From Zasmidium citrigriseum (taxonomy: Eukaryota; Ascomycota; Dothideomycetes; Mycosphaerellales; Mycosphaerellaceae), in contig NHNW01000001.1 in the NCBI GenBank assembly GCA_002786025.1, positions 372,001 through 436,000 on the forward strand: a stretch of 64,000 bases of DNA, given 5' to 3'. Positions 9,602 to 19,746 of this stretch are shown piece after piece (the stretch's first letter is position 1; the number at the start of each line of letters is the position of its first letter). The translations under genes were made by a program, and so were the position numbers. The notes under the pieces were generated by a model. That model searched no databases, was not told the origin of the DNA, and was given only the letters and a program-made list of their open reading frames with translations.

Positions 9602-10904
9602 CTAGCAAGCGGTGATGTAGACACCGATTGGCGATGGGTTGCTGCAATGCACGTTAGCTCTCATTTTATCTTTAGCTCAAAAGGTGGATGGTGACTTACT
9701 AGTCCTCAAAGAACGACAGGCTAAGATCGCCAGTGCCACACACCTCAATGCTCTGGGTGGTACCAGCAGCACACGATCCGGTGTTGATCGAGTAGCTGTT
9801 GCCAGGCGCTGGGGAGACGCTGCCGAGCTCGGACTTCTTCGATGGGCAGTTGTTCCAGGTGGTCTGCTGGTTGGCGGCGGAGCTCAGGGACGAGAAGACG
9901 AGGTTTCCGCTGCCGGAGATGTCGAAGCTGGAGGTCTGGAGCTGGGATTGCTCGGGGAAGAGGAAGATGGTGCTGCAGGATTTGCCCTGGTAGTCGTAGG
10001 GGATGTCGAAGTTGAAGCTGGGTGGGTGTTAGTGAGGGAGGTTGAGGTGGGGAGGGAAGGGGACGTACATGGTGCACTCGTGAGGAGTGATGGTGGCGTT
10101 GTATTGAGTGCCGTAGGCGTAGTCGGGCTTGTCAGAGGAGACCGGGACGATGAGGTGAGGAGTCTGGTATGGGCCCTCAAGGGCGGTTGGGCAGCTGGAG
10201 CCAGTCGGCTTGCTGGGTGGTGGCGATGGCTTGGTGGTTGGAGGAGCAAGAGTAGTCTTCTCGTATGTGGTGGTGTAGACGGTGGTCTCTGGTGGTGGAG
10301 CAACTGGCGAAGTCTCGCAGTCCTTAACGGTCACCGTGGAGGTCATTGGAGCCGGGCATGTAGCATGCTCAGTAACAGTCATCGTCGATGGCTGGGCCTT
10401 CTCGGTCACGGTGACGGTTTGTGCTGGTGGGCAAGTTTGCATAGAGGTCATTGGCTTTGCTGGAACGCACTTGCCGCCAGTGCTCAGCATCACCTTGACG
10501 CACTTGGGCTGGTTCGCAACCGGCGTAGTGTAGATGTTGTACATTCCATTATCGGTAGCAGGGCAGGCGTAGAAGGTGGTGTCACCCTTGTATTCGACCT
10601 CGCCGTTGTAGCTGATGCTGAAGCCGGAGGTAGGGGTGGCTCCAGTGTCACACTGGAACTGGGTAGTGGGAGGAGTCAAGATGCAACCGCGGCCTTGCGA
10701 GTCGGTGATGGCTCCGTTGTTGATGCAGTAGGTGGCTGGAGACCCAGATCCGCCAATGCGGTTTTGTCCGTCAGAAAGCTGGGAAAGAGGACCAGAGGCG
10801 CCACCAGAGGCAGTGAGCTGGAAGCAGCACTGGTCAGAGCCACGGGCAACGACGGCAGCCGAGGCGCCAACGGCCAGGCCAGTAGCAGCGATGAATGCCT
10901 TCAT
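9602..10904 (-). CDS. secreted cell-surface protein with But2 C-terminal domain
   Basis: Three exons (10069..10904, 9700..10017, 9602..9641; introns GTACGT..CCCAG and GTAAGT..TGCAG) give 397 residues. The start MKAFIAATGLAVGASA is a clear signal peptide, so I prefer ATG 10904 to any upstream codon. After a Cys-containing N-terminal domain (QCCFQLTASGG, residues about 26-36) comes a Thr/Val/Pro-rich linker with repeats such as TVTVTEKAQ, TMTVTEHA and STVTVKDC, likely O-glycosylated. The C-terminal part begins GPYQTPHLIVPVSSDKPDYA and ends GVYITAC, the pattern of the fungal But2 C-terminal domain found in many cell-wall proteins. No GPI signal is evident. The likely place is the cell wall or medium; the biochemical role is unknown. 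Confidence 0.82.
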
Positions 10905-13053
10905 TGTGATATTAAACAAACGACAGAATTACAATATGTATAAAGTGACAGTGGAAGGCAGTGCAGGATGAGTGGAAGGAGAAGTATTAGGGACTCGTAG
11001 AGCTTCTAAATACCTTTGACTGAGCAGTATCCATTCAGTGCTTGACGTAACTGCTGAGGCTGTTGCCAGCGGATGGCCATCATACCGAATTCCATAGGCA
11101 TCCCGAACGAGCGATACAAAAGGTAGCTCGTCAAGGGCTCGGTGGGTCCAATAGAGCGTATCTTGGCGGTTCTGCCTATGGGAGGGCTTGGATGGCGATG
11201 CTAGCGCAAGGGAGGGCCCGAGTACGAGTATAGAACAATTGTATCGAAGATTTGTAGAGCCGACAACCAGGCGCCAAGCTTGGTCCGACCAGTCATGAAG
11301 CAGTAGAGGATTCGTATCGACCTTTGGGGTACGTCGATCGCTCCAGTTTGTGCTCGCTGTGGAAGGACATCTGCAGGAACAGAAGCTTCCACGTGGAGGT
11401 CCACAAGGACCGCTATGAGGCTGACTGCGCCGAAGCGTTGCGATCCAAGTGGTTCAGAGAAGTTCCTCGCGGATAGATCTTGCCATGACGATGGGAGTTC
11501 GGCCTCACTGATCAATACAACGAGACGACTCCGTCGCTGCCTGCGAGGAGGAGTTTAGCTGTGCAAAGCTCTCAATAATACCAGTTGGAAGCTTGGTAGG
11601 CTAGGCCTCATCAAGGTCGACAGAGTCCCCGGATTGTGAGGCGAGTGAATAAGCCTCGCATTACGGCTGCATAAGAAGGATGGCAAAATGCTTCGCGTAT
11701 GTCAAGCTAGCATTGGCGCCTTGCCGGCGTTGCCGCCGCATTGCCTGTCTTGTCGATACAGTGCCTCGAAAATGGGACCGGTGAGGTATTTTGATGGATG
11801 ACTGCTCTCCGCGAGGAACCTCTCACGATCGTGTCAGACTCCACGCGTCGAGAGACGTTGACAGGAGCGGGCCGCGGAGCACTTTGGGAGGAGTGAAGGA
11901 TGAAGTCATGGTGCGAAACTCTTGACTAACGCAGCTCGATCGTCAGCAGCGACATCGTGGGCTCGTATTCTTGGACGTCGTGAAAACTTTGCATGCCGAC
12001 CATTAATGCTCGCTTCTGGATCATGTTGCGATGACCGGTCGTCTCCGAGGGTCCGAGGGAGGGTGGTTGTCGTTGCAAAAGAAGACTTTCAAGAGGTGAA
12101 GTCAAGATCTCTTGGCAACCGCTCTCACGTCATGCCGAGGTCCCGTAGGTGAATGTTTCCTTCCCTCTTACAACAAAAACCATCAGCGTATTCCATCAGT
12201 ACAAATTCCATTATTCAATCGTTGCCATCTGCCACTCCAGCCGTTTTCTGTGCCAAGCTTGCCATCCTTGAGGTCAAACCGTCTCGCGTCATGCAGTACA
12301 TGAGGCAAAGCTCATCAAGCCCGCGGCCCTCGTCCTCGGTCCTTCTTCCGAGACCTCTCAGATTCAAAGGACTGTCTGACGAGGACCAGACTACCTCCGC
12401 TCAAGCATTGTGAATCCGAAATCCATCTATCACGAGAGCAAGGCGAGGCGTGAGAAAGGTCTGTTATATCTGCATTCCGCGGCTTACAAGAGGGCAGCGG
12501 AAGTGCCCCAAAGAGCTGGCGGAAGCATACTATCCTCACCGGCGTGGCCTGTATGCCAGACAAGCTTGTGGTCATATAGATTGTCTCTGGGCTGCGAACA
12601 CTTGACGAAGCCTCCGCTCGACAACGATGAAGCCGAAAAGGATCTCTGAGGCTCATCTGCACGCATGAAGACTCTTTCCGAACACAGTCTCGGCACGATC
12701 ACATCAAGGGCCAAACCGGCCTTGTGTCAAGAGAAGGCAGTAGCGAGTGGACGATCAAGACGGCCACCCCATTGGCAGGGCGCTGGCGTGCAGATGATGA
12801 TGAGATCGGCTACCCGCAAGCGCGGGTGACTGTTCAGGCGAAACATTTCTTAAATGCTGGCTGTACAACACTGCCAGATACTGGGAAGCACAACCCCAGC
12901 GCTTCTCTAGGATCTGTCTATGGCAAGAGCCAGGGTATGATACGATGAATGGCATTCTCAGAGGTGAGTACATGGTACAGGACATATTCTGATATAAGAT
13001 GAACCTCGATCTGCTCTACCAACCCTCAGCTTCAACAGCTCTGGACAGCCTCG
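10905..13053. other. 2.1 kb gene-poor interval
   Basis: I find no frame here with recognisable protein character on either strand; the longest is about 115 codons and has no domain-like pattern. GC content looks similar to the gene regions, so it is not an obvious RIP-mutated relic. It contains the promoter of the But2 gene at its left end and the 3' end of the SDR at its right. Confidence 0.4.
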
Positions 13054-14016
13054 TCATGCTCGAAACACTTCTGTCACCCCGGGTCGGATATTCTCCAGTT
13101 TGCCCGTCAATTCAACCCACAGCCGGTCCTGCAGCTTCTTTCCTTCAGTGACAATCTTCGCTGGCTCAGCCACATGGCAGTCCGACAGATACTTCCCGTG
13201 CGTCTCTTTCCCACAGAATCCGGCATGCATCAGGGTACGACTTCCCTTCTCCGTGGATCTCGCGAGAAAGAACTTCATGACCGGAAACATGATTCCATCT
13301 TGGTCTCGAGAAAGCTCCGACTCGCAGAAGCCTGGATCAAGGCAATTGACAGTGACAGAAAGGTCGTGTTCGCCGATGCTTCTCACTGCAAAGATTTCCA
13401 ACATCTTGGACAGAGGATACTGCTCCCCAAAGACCTTTTGGCTGGCATTGGGGTCGTTGATCGTATCGAAGATCTTGCCTTGCGGCGCCGTTCTCTGCGG
13501 GAACTTGGCAAAGATGTGTGCACCCGAAGCCGTGATGGAAAGAGTAGGGCGGATGCCGAATGTCTTGTCAGTCTCCTGGAGCTTGGGGAGGACCAGAGCC
13601 ACCAGCAGGAACGTCGAAACGACATTGACCGTGATTGTCTCCTCGTTGTCTTCAACCTTGTGGTATGCCTTCCTGGCAAGGCCTGCGTTGGCATGGAAGA
13701 TGTCGACTCGGTCCAGCTCCGAACTCATCTTGGCGGCGAAGTCTTGGACGCTGGCGTAACTGCCCATATCGAGATGCCAGACCTGGATGACATCCTTTCC
13801 ACAAGACGTCGTCGCTTCGATATCGGCTTTGGCGGCATTGCCCTTGTCGAGACTGCGAACTGCGAGGATCAAGCGACTGACGCCAAGCTGAGCATAATGG
13901 CGAGCGGCCTCTTTCCCAAGGCCGGTGTTGCTGCCTGTAACGATTACCGTCTTTCCGGCATATGAAGCTGTCGGATAAGGGAGTTTCACGAAGAGCTGGC
14001 TATGGACGAAACCCAT
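13054..14016 (-). CDS. short-chain dehydrogenase/reductase (retinol-dehydrogenase-like)
   Basis: A single exon of 320 residues. The nucleotide-binding motif is VTGSNTGLGKEAARHYA (about residues 26-42), with LAVRS after the second strand, where the Arg suggests NADP(H). HANAGLA stands where NNAG is usual. Catalytic Ser is in SITASGAH and the Tyr-Lys pair in EQYPLSKMLE (YxxxK). Length and motif order match classical SDRs of the WW-oxidoreductase/retinol-dehydrogenase-like group, common in fungi with unknown substrates. The first 15 residues (MGFVHSQLFVKLPYP) are typical for this subgroup and are not a signal peptide. No neighbour suggests a pathway. Confidence 0.9.
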   Translation of the reverse strand: MGFVHSQLFVKLPYPTASYAGKTVIVTGSNTGLGKEAARHYAQLGVSRLILAVRSLDKGNAAKADIEATTSCGKDVIQVWHLDMGSYASVQDFAAKMSSELDRVDIFHANAGLARKAYHKVEDNEETITVNVVSTFLLVALVLPKLQETDKTFGIRPTLSITASGAHIFAKFPQRTAPQGKIFDTINDPNASQKVFGEQYPLSKMLEIFAVRSIGEHDLSVTVNCLDPGFCESELSRDQDGIMFPVMKFFLARSTEKGSRTLMHAGFCGKETHGKYLSDCHVAEPAKIVTEGKKLQDRLWVELTGKLENIRPGVTEVFRA

Positions 14017-14429
14017 GGCAACTAGGAGGAATATGTGCGTCCAGATGAACGAGATTCTGCTACTCTTCGAATGACTTCATACATGGCTCTTTATCGACCA
14101 TACAAGACACGGAGGCACGGAATCACCAGAGGTCGGCATCGGCGGCCAAATCGCCCGGCTCCAGGACATAAGACGGCGACAAGAAATACGAGGCGCCACG
14201 GATACTGAAAGAAGGATTGCGACCTCAAATGATACTTCGACAGATTGATGCCGTTTGATACGGAGCCAGGGTGAAGTCAAGAACTCGATTGAATGCTCCA
14301 TTGCCATTGGTCCACCCAAGCCACTGTGCAAACTGCATGCCCGATTCGACAGCCTGCGACACATTGAGTGGCTTCGGCAAGCGCGCATCCCGGCTGCGAA
14401 AACGAACCTACATCTCGACCGCCGGACAA
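14017..14429. other. intergenic, no gene seen
   Basis: About 410 bp upstream of the SDR. No supported coding frame or repeat. Confidence 0.4.
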
Positions 14430-14972
14430 TCAGCCGCAGCAAGAATACGCCTGGACAGCATTCACGACATCGCCAATGATCTCTGCCATGATTTTTTGCG
14501 CTTCATCCTGTCGATCGGCCGGAGTCTTGTACAGCAACGCATCCCCCAGCTTCTGTGTGGCAGCTAACAGACCCTTCAGATTTCTCAACACGGCTTTTCT
14601 CTTGCCAGCCATAGCGACCTGTTTCTTCGTCTTGTCCAAATTGGACATTGCGATCTTGACTTTTGGCGCCATCTCTCCTTGGACGTAGTAGACGATGGCC
14701 ATGGCAGCGAGGCTGGATACTGGATTGTTGTCATTTTGGACGTTTATGGTGGCGGTTTGGACGTCTTGCGTCAGAGCGCGTAGGCTTCGAATGATGGAGA
14801 GTGGCTCGCCGACGGCTGCTGCGCTGGATAGCAGGTCGAGATCGGAGTTTATGTTGTCGATGTCTGATTGGACGGCGGCTTTCCATTGTGCTGAGGCAAC
14901 GTCCATTTCGGCGCTGAGGACGGACGTGATAGCCGTGGAGGCAAGGAGGAGGAGGCTCGGAAGGAGATGCAT
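14430..14972 (-). CDS. secreted helical protein, HsbA-like (hydrophobic surface binding)
   Basis: 180 residues from ATG 14972. This start is chosen because MHLLPSLLLLASTAITSVLSA is a good signal peptide; the longer frame to 15023 begins with polar residues that would hide it. The mature protein is almost all amphipathic helix (SDIDNINSDLDLLSS, SIIRSLRALTQDV, NLDKTKKQVAMAGKR, KLGDALLYKTPADR) with very few Cys. This fits the HsbA family of small secreted proteins that coat hydrophobic surfaces and help recruit hydrolases. The family assignment rests on length, helicity and secretion rather than a diagnostic motif, so it is tentative. The last residues YSCCG hold a Cys pair. Confidence 0.6.
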   Translation of the reverse strand: MHLLPSLLLLASTAITSVLSAEMDVASAQWKAAVQSDIDNINSDLDLLSSAAAVGEPLSIIRSLRALTQDVQTATINVQNDNNPVSSLAAMAIVYYVQGEMAPKVKIAMSNLDKTKKQVAMAGKRKAVLRNLKGLLAATQKLGDALLYKTPADRQDEAQKIMAEIIGDVVNAVQAYSCCG

Positions 14973-16321
14973 CTTAGTTTCCTTCTCCTCTTGGGAATGA
15001 CAATGCGTTGAAGACGCAGACAAGGAAATTCCTCTGGATCCGTGAGTTGGCCTTCTCTGCTCAATCCGATTCTTTAAATGCTGACTTTGTTGAAACGGAG
15101 TTGTGAATAGATGAGTGATCGAATGTTATATTTGACGATGAGGTCTCTCATCACATCAACTCTATAAAATTACAAGCCAGGTTCGAGCATCCAGGGGAAT
15201 GCTTGACAGTGCTCCGCTTCTTCCATTCTTGGATGCTTGGATCCCATCGAACAAGCAACACGAGCCGTGCCAGAGGATGTTGAAAAGTGTCCAAACATAC
15301 CCTGTTGCTACTACCGCTTTCGCGCTTGCACAACTTCACCAAAAGTCTAAGAGAGGCAAACGCACGACGTTCACGAGGGTTTAAGGCCAAGATGTTCCGT
15401 CCACGATGAGCCGTTCGCAGTCCTTGCCAGTCGCTGCATGAGACCAAGACGTCGGCAGCTTGGTATCTCAATGATCCTACTTCATTCACTCGCAATCCTG
15501 CAAGACCCGCAGCCCTGGCGCAACATCATCGGCGCGGACTTCACGTACCAAGGCCCATCACGCTTTCATGCATCGACTGCCAAGCTATCTCGACCATTTT
15601 GCCGGATTTTCCGCCTCTCGTGGCAATTCGCAAACTCGGCAGGTGAAGCTCATACGGGACTATTCAACGCTGGGCAACGTTTCTCACACGTGGGCTGCCT
15701 CGCACTTCACCCCGGACAATTTCAGCATCGCACCGAGGACATCCGCTCTCGAGACGACGAGATTTTCCTCCTCCACATGGCGGCGACCTGCGTCGAACAT
15801 GTTCTTTCAGGCAAACGTCGAAGAACAAGCAAGACCATATCAGCCAGTGTTTCCACCCACGTGCTAGCAGTCGGCTGCCGAGGAGCCGAAGAAGTGTTAC
15901 ATTGCGGGTCGACGTACCTGCATGTAAGCAGTGATTGGCTGCCGCTAGCAGAAGTGCCTTCCTGAAGCGGAAAAGAAGGGTCCGCTCAAGCTTGAACAAG
16001 CGCGACAAGCTTCACTTCTTGTTGCGACCCTGCGTGGGAGATCGACGGAGTGCTTGCAGTAGTTTTGGAGATTTTTGTCTGCTTGCCATGCCCAAGACAC
16101 GCAAGTCGAGTAGCACGCGGCTAATCATCTTGGATGGGATTGGATGGATGGTGGATTTGGAGGAACTGAGTTCAGAAGATGTGGCGGCTTTCTTCCGGCG
16201 AGATGAATATACAAGAGATCAGCGAGGACGTTGAAATGTTCGAAGGTAGAGACCTTTCGTTCACACTCGGTCAGGACACGACTCGCTAAACGGCTCTCGC
16301 CTTCCCAGACCGCTGAACGAC
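14973..16321. other. 1.3 kb intergenic interval
   Basis: Divergent promoter space between the HsbA-like gene and the phospholipase C. Overlapping frames on both strands between 15440 and 16010 (up to about 175 codons) show no family likeness and no sensible start context. I call nothing here. Confidence 0.4.
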
Positions 16322-17854
16322 ATGCACCGCACCACTCTCGTGAGCCTCTTGGCTCTGACCGCAGCCGTCGATGCGGCTCCTCAATGGGGATGGGGAGGCC
16401 ATGGAGGCAACGGCGCCGGCTCTCGTTCGTCCGTCCAGAACATGAAGAACAAGATCAAGAACGTTGTTGTGGTAAGTCAGGACAACAAAGCAGCAGGATA
16501 GAAGCAGGAGCGAAGGCTAATACCATCGCCTCGACAGTTGGTTATGGAGAACCGCTCGTTGGACAACCTGCTCGGTGGTCAGAAGATTCGCGGCTTGGAC
16601 AACCCGATCAACAATGGACCTTTCTGCAACCCAATGAACCTCAGCGATCCCTCTGCCGGACAGGCTTGCAGTCAGGCTTCGGACTACGATTCCGTTATCG
16701 ACGACCCTGACCACGCTGTCTACGGCAACAACATTGAATGGTACGGCACATTCACTCCAGACAACGCTGCCATCAGCTCTGGTGCTCTCCAACCTCACAT
16801 GCAGGGCTTTGCCCATGAGGAGATTCGGGCCTACCAGGCTAAGGAGAAGAACAAGACCTTCCTTGCTCAGCAGGTCATGAACTATTACACCGAGGAGCAG
16901 GTGTCTGTCTTGACTGCTTTGACCAAGAACTTTGTTACCTTCAACCACTGGCACTCTGATATTCCCGGCGTAAGTATCTCAGCCTGGTGCTATTTGCCAG
17001 GTTTGCTGACGCTATTCCAGCCCACCAACCCCAACCGTGTTGCTCTTCACAGCGGAACCTCTGCAGGCCACGGTGCAAACAACTTCGAATACGGATCGAT
17101 GATGCAGCGCTCCATCTTCCAGCAGCTGTCCGAGGATAACCACACCTGGAAGAACTACGCCACCGACTCTTCGGAGGAAGATGCCCTTTGGTTCAACTGG
17201 ACCTACACCAGCGGCAACGACAAGCTTGTTGTACCATTGGTAAGTTTTGTAAAGCTGAAAAATCGTGGAACCAAGACTAATAATTACTAGGCCGACTTCG
17301 CCACGGACTGTGCGGCCGGCGAGCTCCCTGAATTCTCAGTCATCGGCCCATCCTGCTGCGGTGTCGGCACCACCTCCATGCACCCACAAGGTCTCGTCTC
17401 CGACGGCATGCAGCTGATCAAAGACACCTACGAGGCTCTCCGTGCCAGCCCACAGTGGGAACACTCTGCCTTGCTCATCACTTTCGACGAGACTGGCGGC
17501 TTCCACGACCACATCCCACCACCACTCGCTGCCCGCCCCGACGACCTGACCTACACCGCCAAGACCCCATCCGGCGCAAACTACACTTTCCAATTCGACC
17601 GCCTTGGTGGTCGTATGCCTACGTGGTTGATCTCGCCTTGGGTCCAGCAAGGCTACGTCGAGCAGAAGGGAACGAACAGCGACGGTCAGACCGTCTCGTA
17701 CGCTGCCAGCTCCATGCTCCGTACGCTGGGATACCTTTGGAACTTTGAGCCATTCAACCCAAGAGTGGAGACGAGCCCTTCGTTCGATGCGCTGTTCCAG
17801 CGTTACATGCGCCGAAACACGCCCAAGACTCTGCCGGAGGTCTACAAGTGGTAG
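16322..17854 (+). CDS. secreted phosphoesterase-family phospholipase C
   Basis: Four exons (16322..16471, 16538..16969, 17021..17239, 17291..17854), all joined in phase 0 at GT..AG introns of 51-66 bp, give 454 residues. MHRTTLVSLLALTAAVDA is the signal peptide. The first intron falls inside the conserved motif NVVVLVMENRSLDNLLGG, which holds the metal-binding Glu 54 and Asn 55. Further family blocks are FNHWHSDIPG, HSGTSAGHGANNF, WKNYATDS, VIGPSCCGVGTTSMHPQ and TFDETGGFHDHIPPP. This is the phosphoesterase family of bacterial phospholipase C/acid phosphatase; fungal members include phosphatidylglycerol-specific PLC. Location is extracellular or cell wall. Likely roles are phospholipid cleavage and phosphate scavenging; the lipid preference is not visible. 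Confidence 0.9.
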
Positions 17855-17947
17855 ATTGATATATTGAGTTTGTTTCAGCGCTGATGATATAGATCTATAT
17901 AACGACTTATGATTCACACTTCCACATCGTGGCCCATCTCTCTGCTT

Positions 17948-18982
17948 TCAAGCATGCAGACCCAGCAGCCTCCAGAACGAGTTCATCGGCGTCTCGATCT
18001 CAGGAACGCCGGGATTGATGCGTGGCTTCAGGTATTTCCGAACATATCGCTTCGTCATTCCCAGAGCGACGGCATCCGCGATCCCAAAGTTCATCCGCTC
18101 AGCATACTCCGCCCTAATTCTTCCATCAACAACATACGACAGGCTGATATACACGCAGACATGGTCCAAAGTAACAGTCTCAGTCTCGCCTTCCGGAACG
18201 ATTCCCTTCGCCAACTGCCGAGCAACAAACGACGTCTTCCAAGGCCCATCGACACACTGCATCAGCTGTACCGGTAAGTACCTCCGCTCATAGTAGCCTT
18301 TCGACACCCCTTCGTATCGATCCAGAATCCGCTGATCACGAGGTTGTATCGAAAACACCAGTCCTTCAACATAGTCCTCCGGCGACTGGACGATATTCGC
18401 GAAGCCTCTTTCGTTTATTTGCCATTTGTACCCGTGTAGTACCGCTTTGCCTTTGAAAAGGCTCGTGGGGCAGCGCTCGGCCATCTGTGCCATATGGAGA
18501 TTGCTGGCGAAGGCGAAGTAGTCTGACCGGGTCTTGGGCACGGACATGCGTTGCTCGAGGAGCTCGGTAACGACCATTCGCTGGCGTTGGTTTGCGAGAG
18601 CTCGGACGGTTTCTATCCGGCGGGTCTCGGAAGCGGCTATAAGGTCGTCGATTCGAAGGCGACCTGATTCTGATGCATTCTGAAGGAGGTCGATTACGGT
18701 CTGTTGGAGAATGATGATTTGCTCTTGGAGTTGCATGCGACATTCTCCGTCGCCCCTCTGGAATCTTTCTCCGACCTGGACTACTCCCAGGTTGTATTCA
18801 TCTTGGATCACTCTGCTTCCGAGATCGAGAGACGTTTGCGTTACTCGATCTTTGGGAATCTTTCGGTTCTTGGCCCTACGACTCGCTTCTTTGCGTGCCT
18901 TGTAGTTCTGATAGAGGCTTGCCGCGGCTTCGAAGGCGCTGACGATGGTCGCGACTGCGGCGACGGTCTCGAGGACCGGCAT
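17948..18982 (-). CDS. GGCT-fold (gamma-glutamylcyclotransferase-like) protein with N-terminal helical extension
   Basis: A single exon of 344 residues. Residues 1-40 (MPVLETVAAVATIVSAFEAA, then YQNYKARKEASRRA) are a hydrophobic helix followed by basic residues, like the N-termini of many fungal signalling or STAND-type proteins. Residues 50-145 look helical or coiled. The C-terminal part starts with DYFAFASNLHMAQM (residues 154-167), a variant of the YFAYGSNM substrate-loop motif of the AIG2/GGCT fold. Then come YVEGLVFSI and LDRYEGVSKGYYERRYLPV. Glu 224 of YEG aligns with the general acid/base Glu of human GGCT. GGCT enzymes release 5-oxoproline from gamma-glutamyl amino acids or amines. 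The gene is divergent from an amidoligase 764 bp away, which suggests opposing chemistry. Confidence 0.75.
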   Translation of the reverse strand: MPVLETVAAVATIVSAFEAAASLYQNYKARKEASRRAKNRKIPKDRVTQTSLDLGSRVIQDEYNLGVVQVGERFQRGDGECRMQLQEQIIILQQTVIDLLQNASESGRLRIDDLIAASETRRIETVRALANQRQRMVVTELLEQRMSVPKTRSDYFAFASNLHMAQMAERCPTSLFKGKAVLHGYKWQINERGFANIVQSPEDYVEGLVFSIQPRDQRILDRYEGVSKGYYERRYLPVQLMQCVDGPWKTSFVARQLAKGIVPEGETETVTLDHVCVYISLSYVVDGRIRAEYAERMNFGIADAVALGMTKRYVRKYLKPRINPGVPEIETPMNSFWRLLGLHA

Positions 18983-19746
18983 CCAGAAGGTGGATATCTC
19001 TCAGGCCCGAAAACTATACGATTTTCAAGAGATTGGAAAGAGCCAGAGCTATTATTGAGTCATCGGCAGGTCGACTGGACCTGAGGTGGTTCGCGCGGGA
19101 CAGCTGAGATGGAATCGAATCCTACAGCCTTTCTACCCGCACTCTGTTTGCATGCTTCTGAGAGGCCGCCCACCGCAAGCCTTCTACGTCAATAATGGGC
19201 GGCTCATCGTCCGTATGGGTATCAACTTTCGCAGCAAAATGTGGCGGCCCCCTTCGCCGGACTGGAACCGCCAGCCCTGACTTTTCGCCCTGCTGCAGCG
19301 CTACGGCGTATCGAAGATGATGCCTGCGAAATCGACTATCACTGATCACTCAGTCTACCAGGTTTCTGCAACTCACGGCGTGCGAGACTATTCACAGTCA
19401 GGAGTCCAGTGCGACCATAAGACGACTTAGAACGATTGTCCACCTTCTTCACTTTGGGTGTTGAGTCTCGCGTTCAGAGTGAATCTGCTCGGAACGAGTG
19501 AGGCTCTGCCCATGAGGCCGCAAATCGCCCTTCGCGACGTGGCTAAAGGGGCGAAAATATGAACACCCGAACCTGCTTTCGCCGCAACTCTATTGTGTGA
19601 GGCAGACTATCAGGCTCTGATGCGTTCGGTCTGCCTTCTCGGCTGCTGAGCAATACATAGCCTCCCTCCAGTATGGCCAGTATATACGGTGTCCAGCCGG
19701 CCCCAGCCTCTCAATTCTGTCGTCACACAACCTGGCTGTTGGCACC
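18983..19746. promoter_or_regulatory. divergent promoter region between GGCT-like and amidoligase genes
   Basis: 764 bp between two divergent ATGs. A purine/pyrimidine mix without a coding pattern; no tandem or inverted repeat stands out. Its role as a two-way promoter is inferred only from gene orientation. Confidence 0.4.

Noticed and set aside
9639..10943. Plus-strand frame of 434 codons
   Set aside because: Antisense of the But2-domain gene, whose minus-strand product has a signal peptide, a recognisable domain and matching introns.
12990..13030. TGGTAGAGCA-like D-arm on the minus strand
   Set aside because: The rest of a tRNA fold is missing.
15438..16008. Overlapping frames on both strands (175 and 114 codons)
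   Set aside because: No domain, no signal peptide, no clear start context; probably chance.
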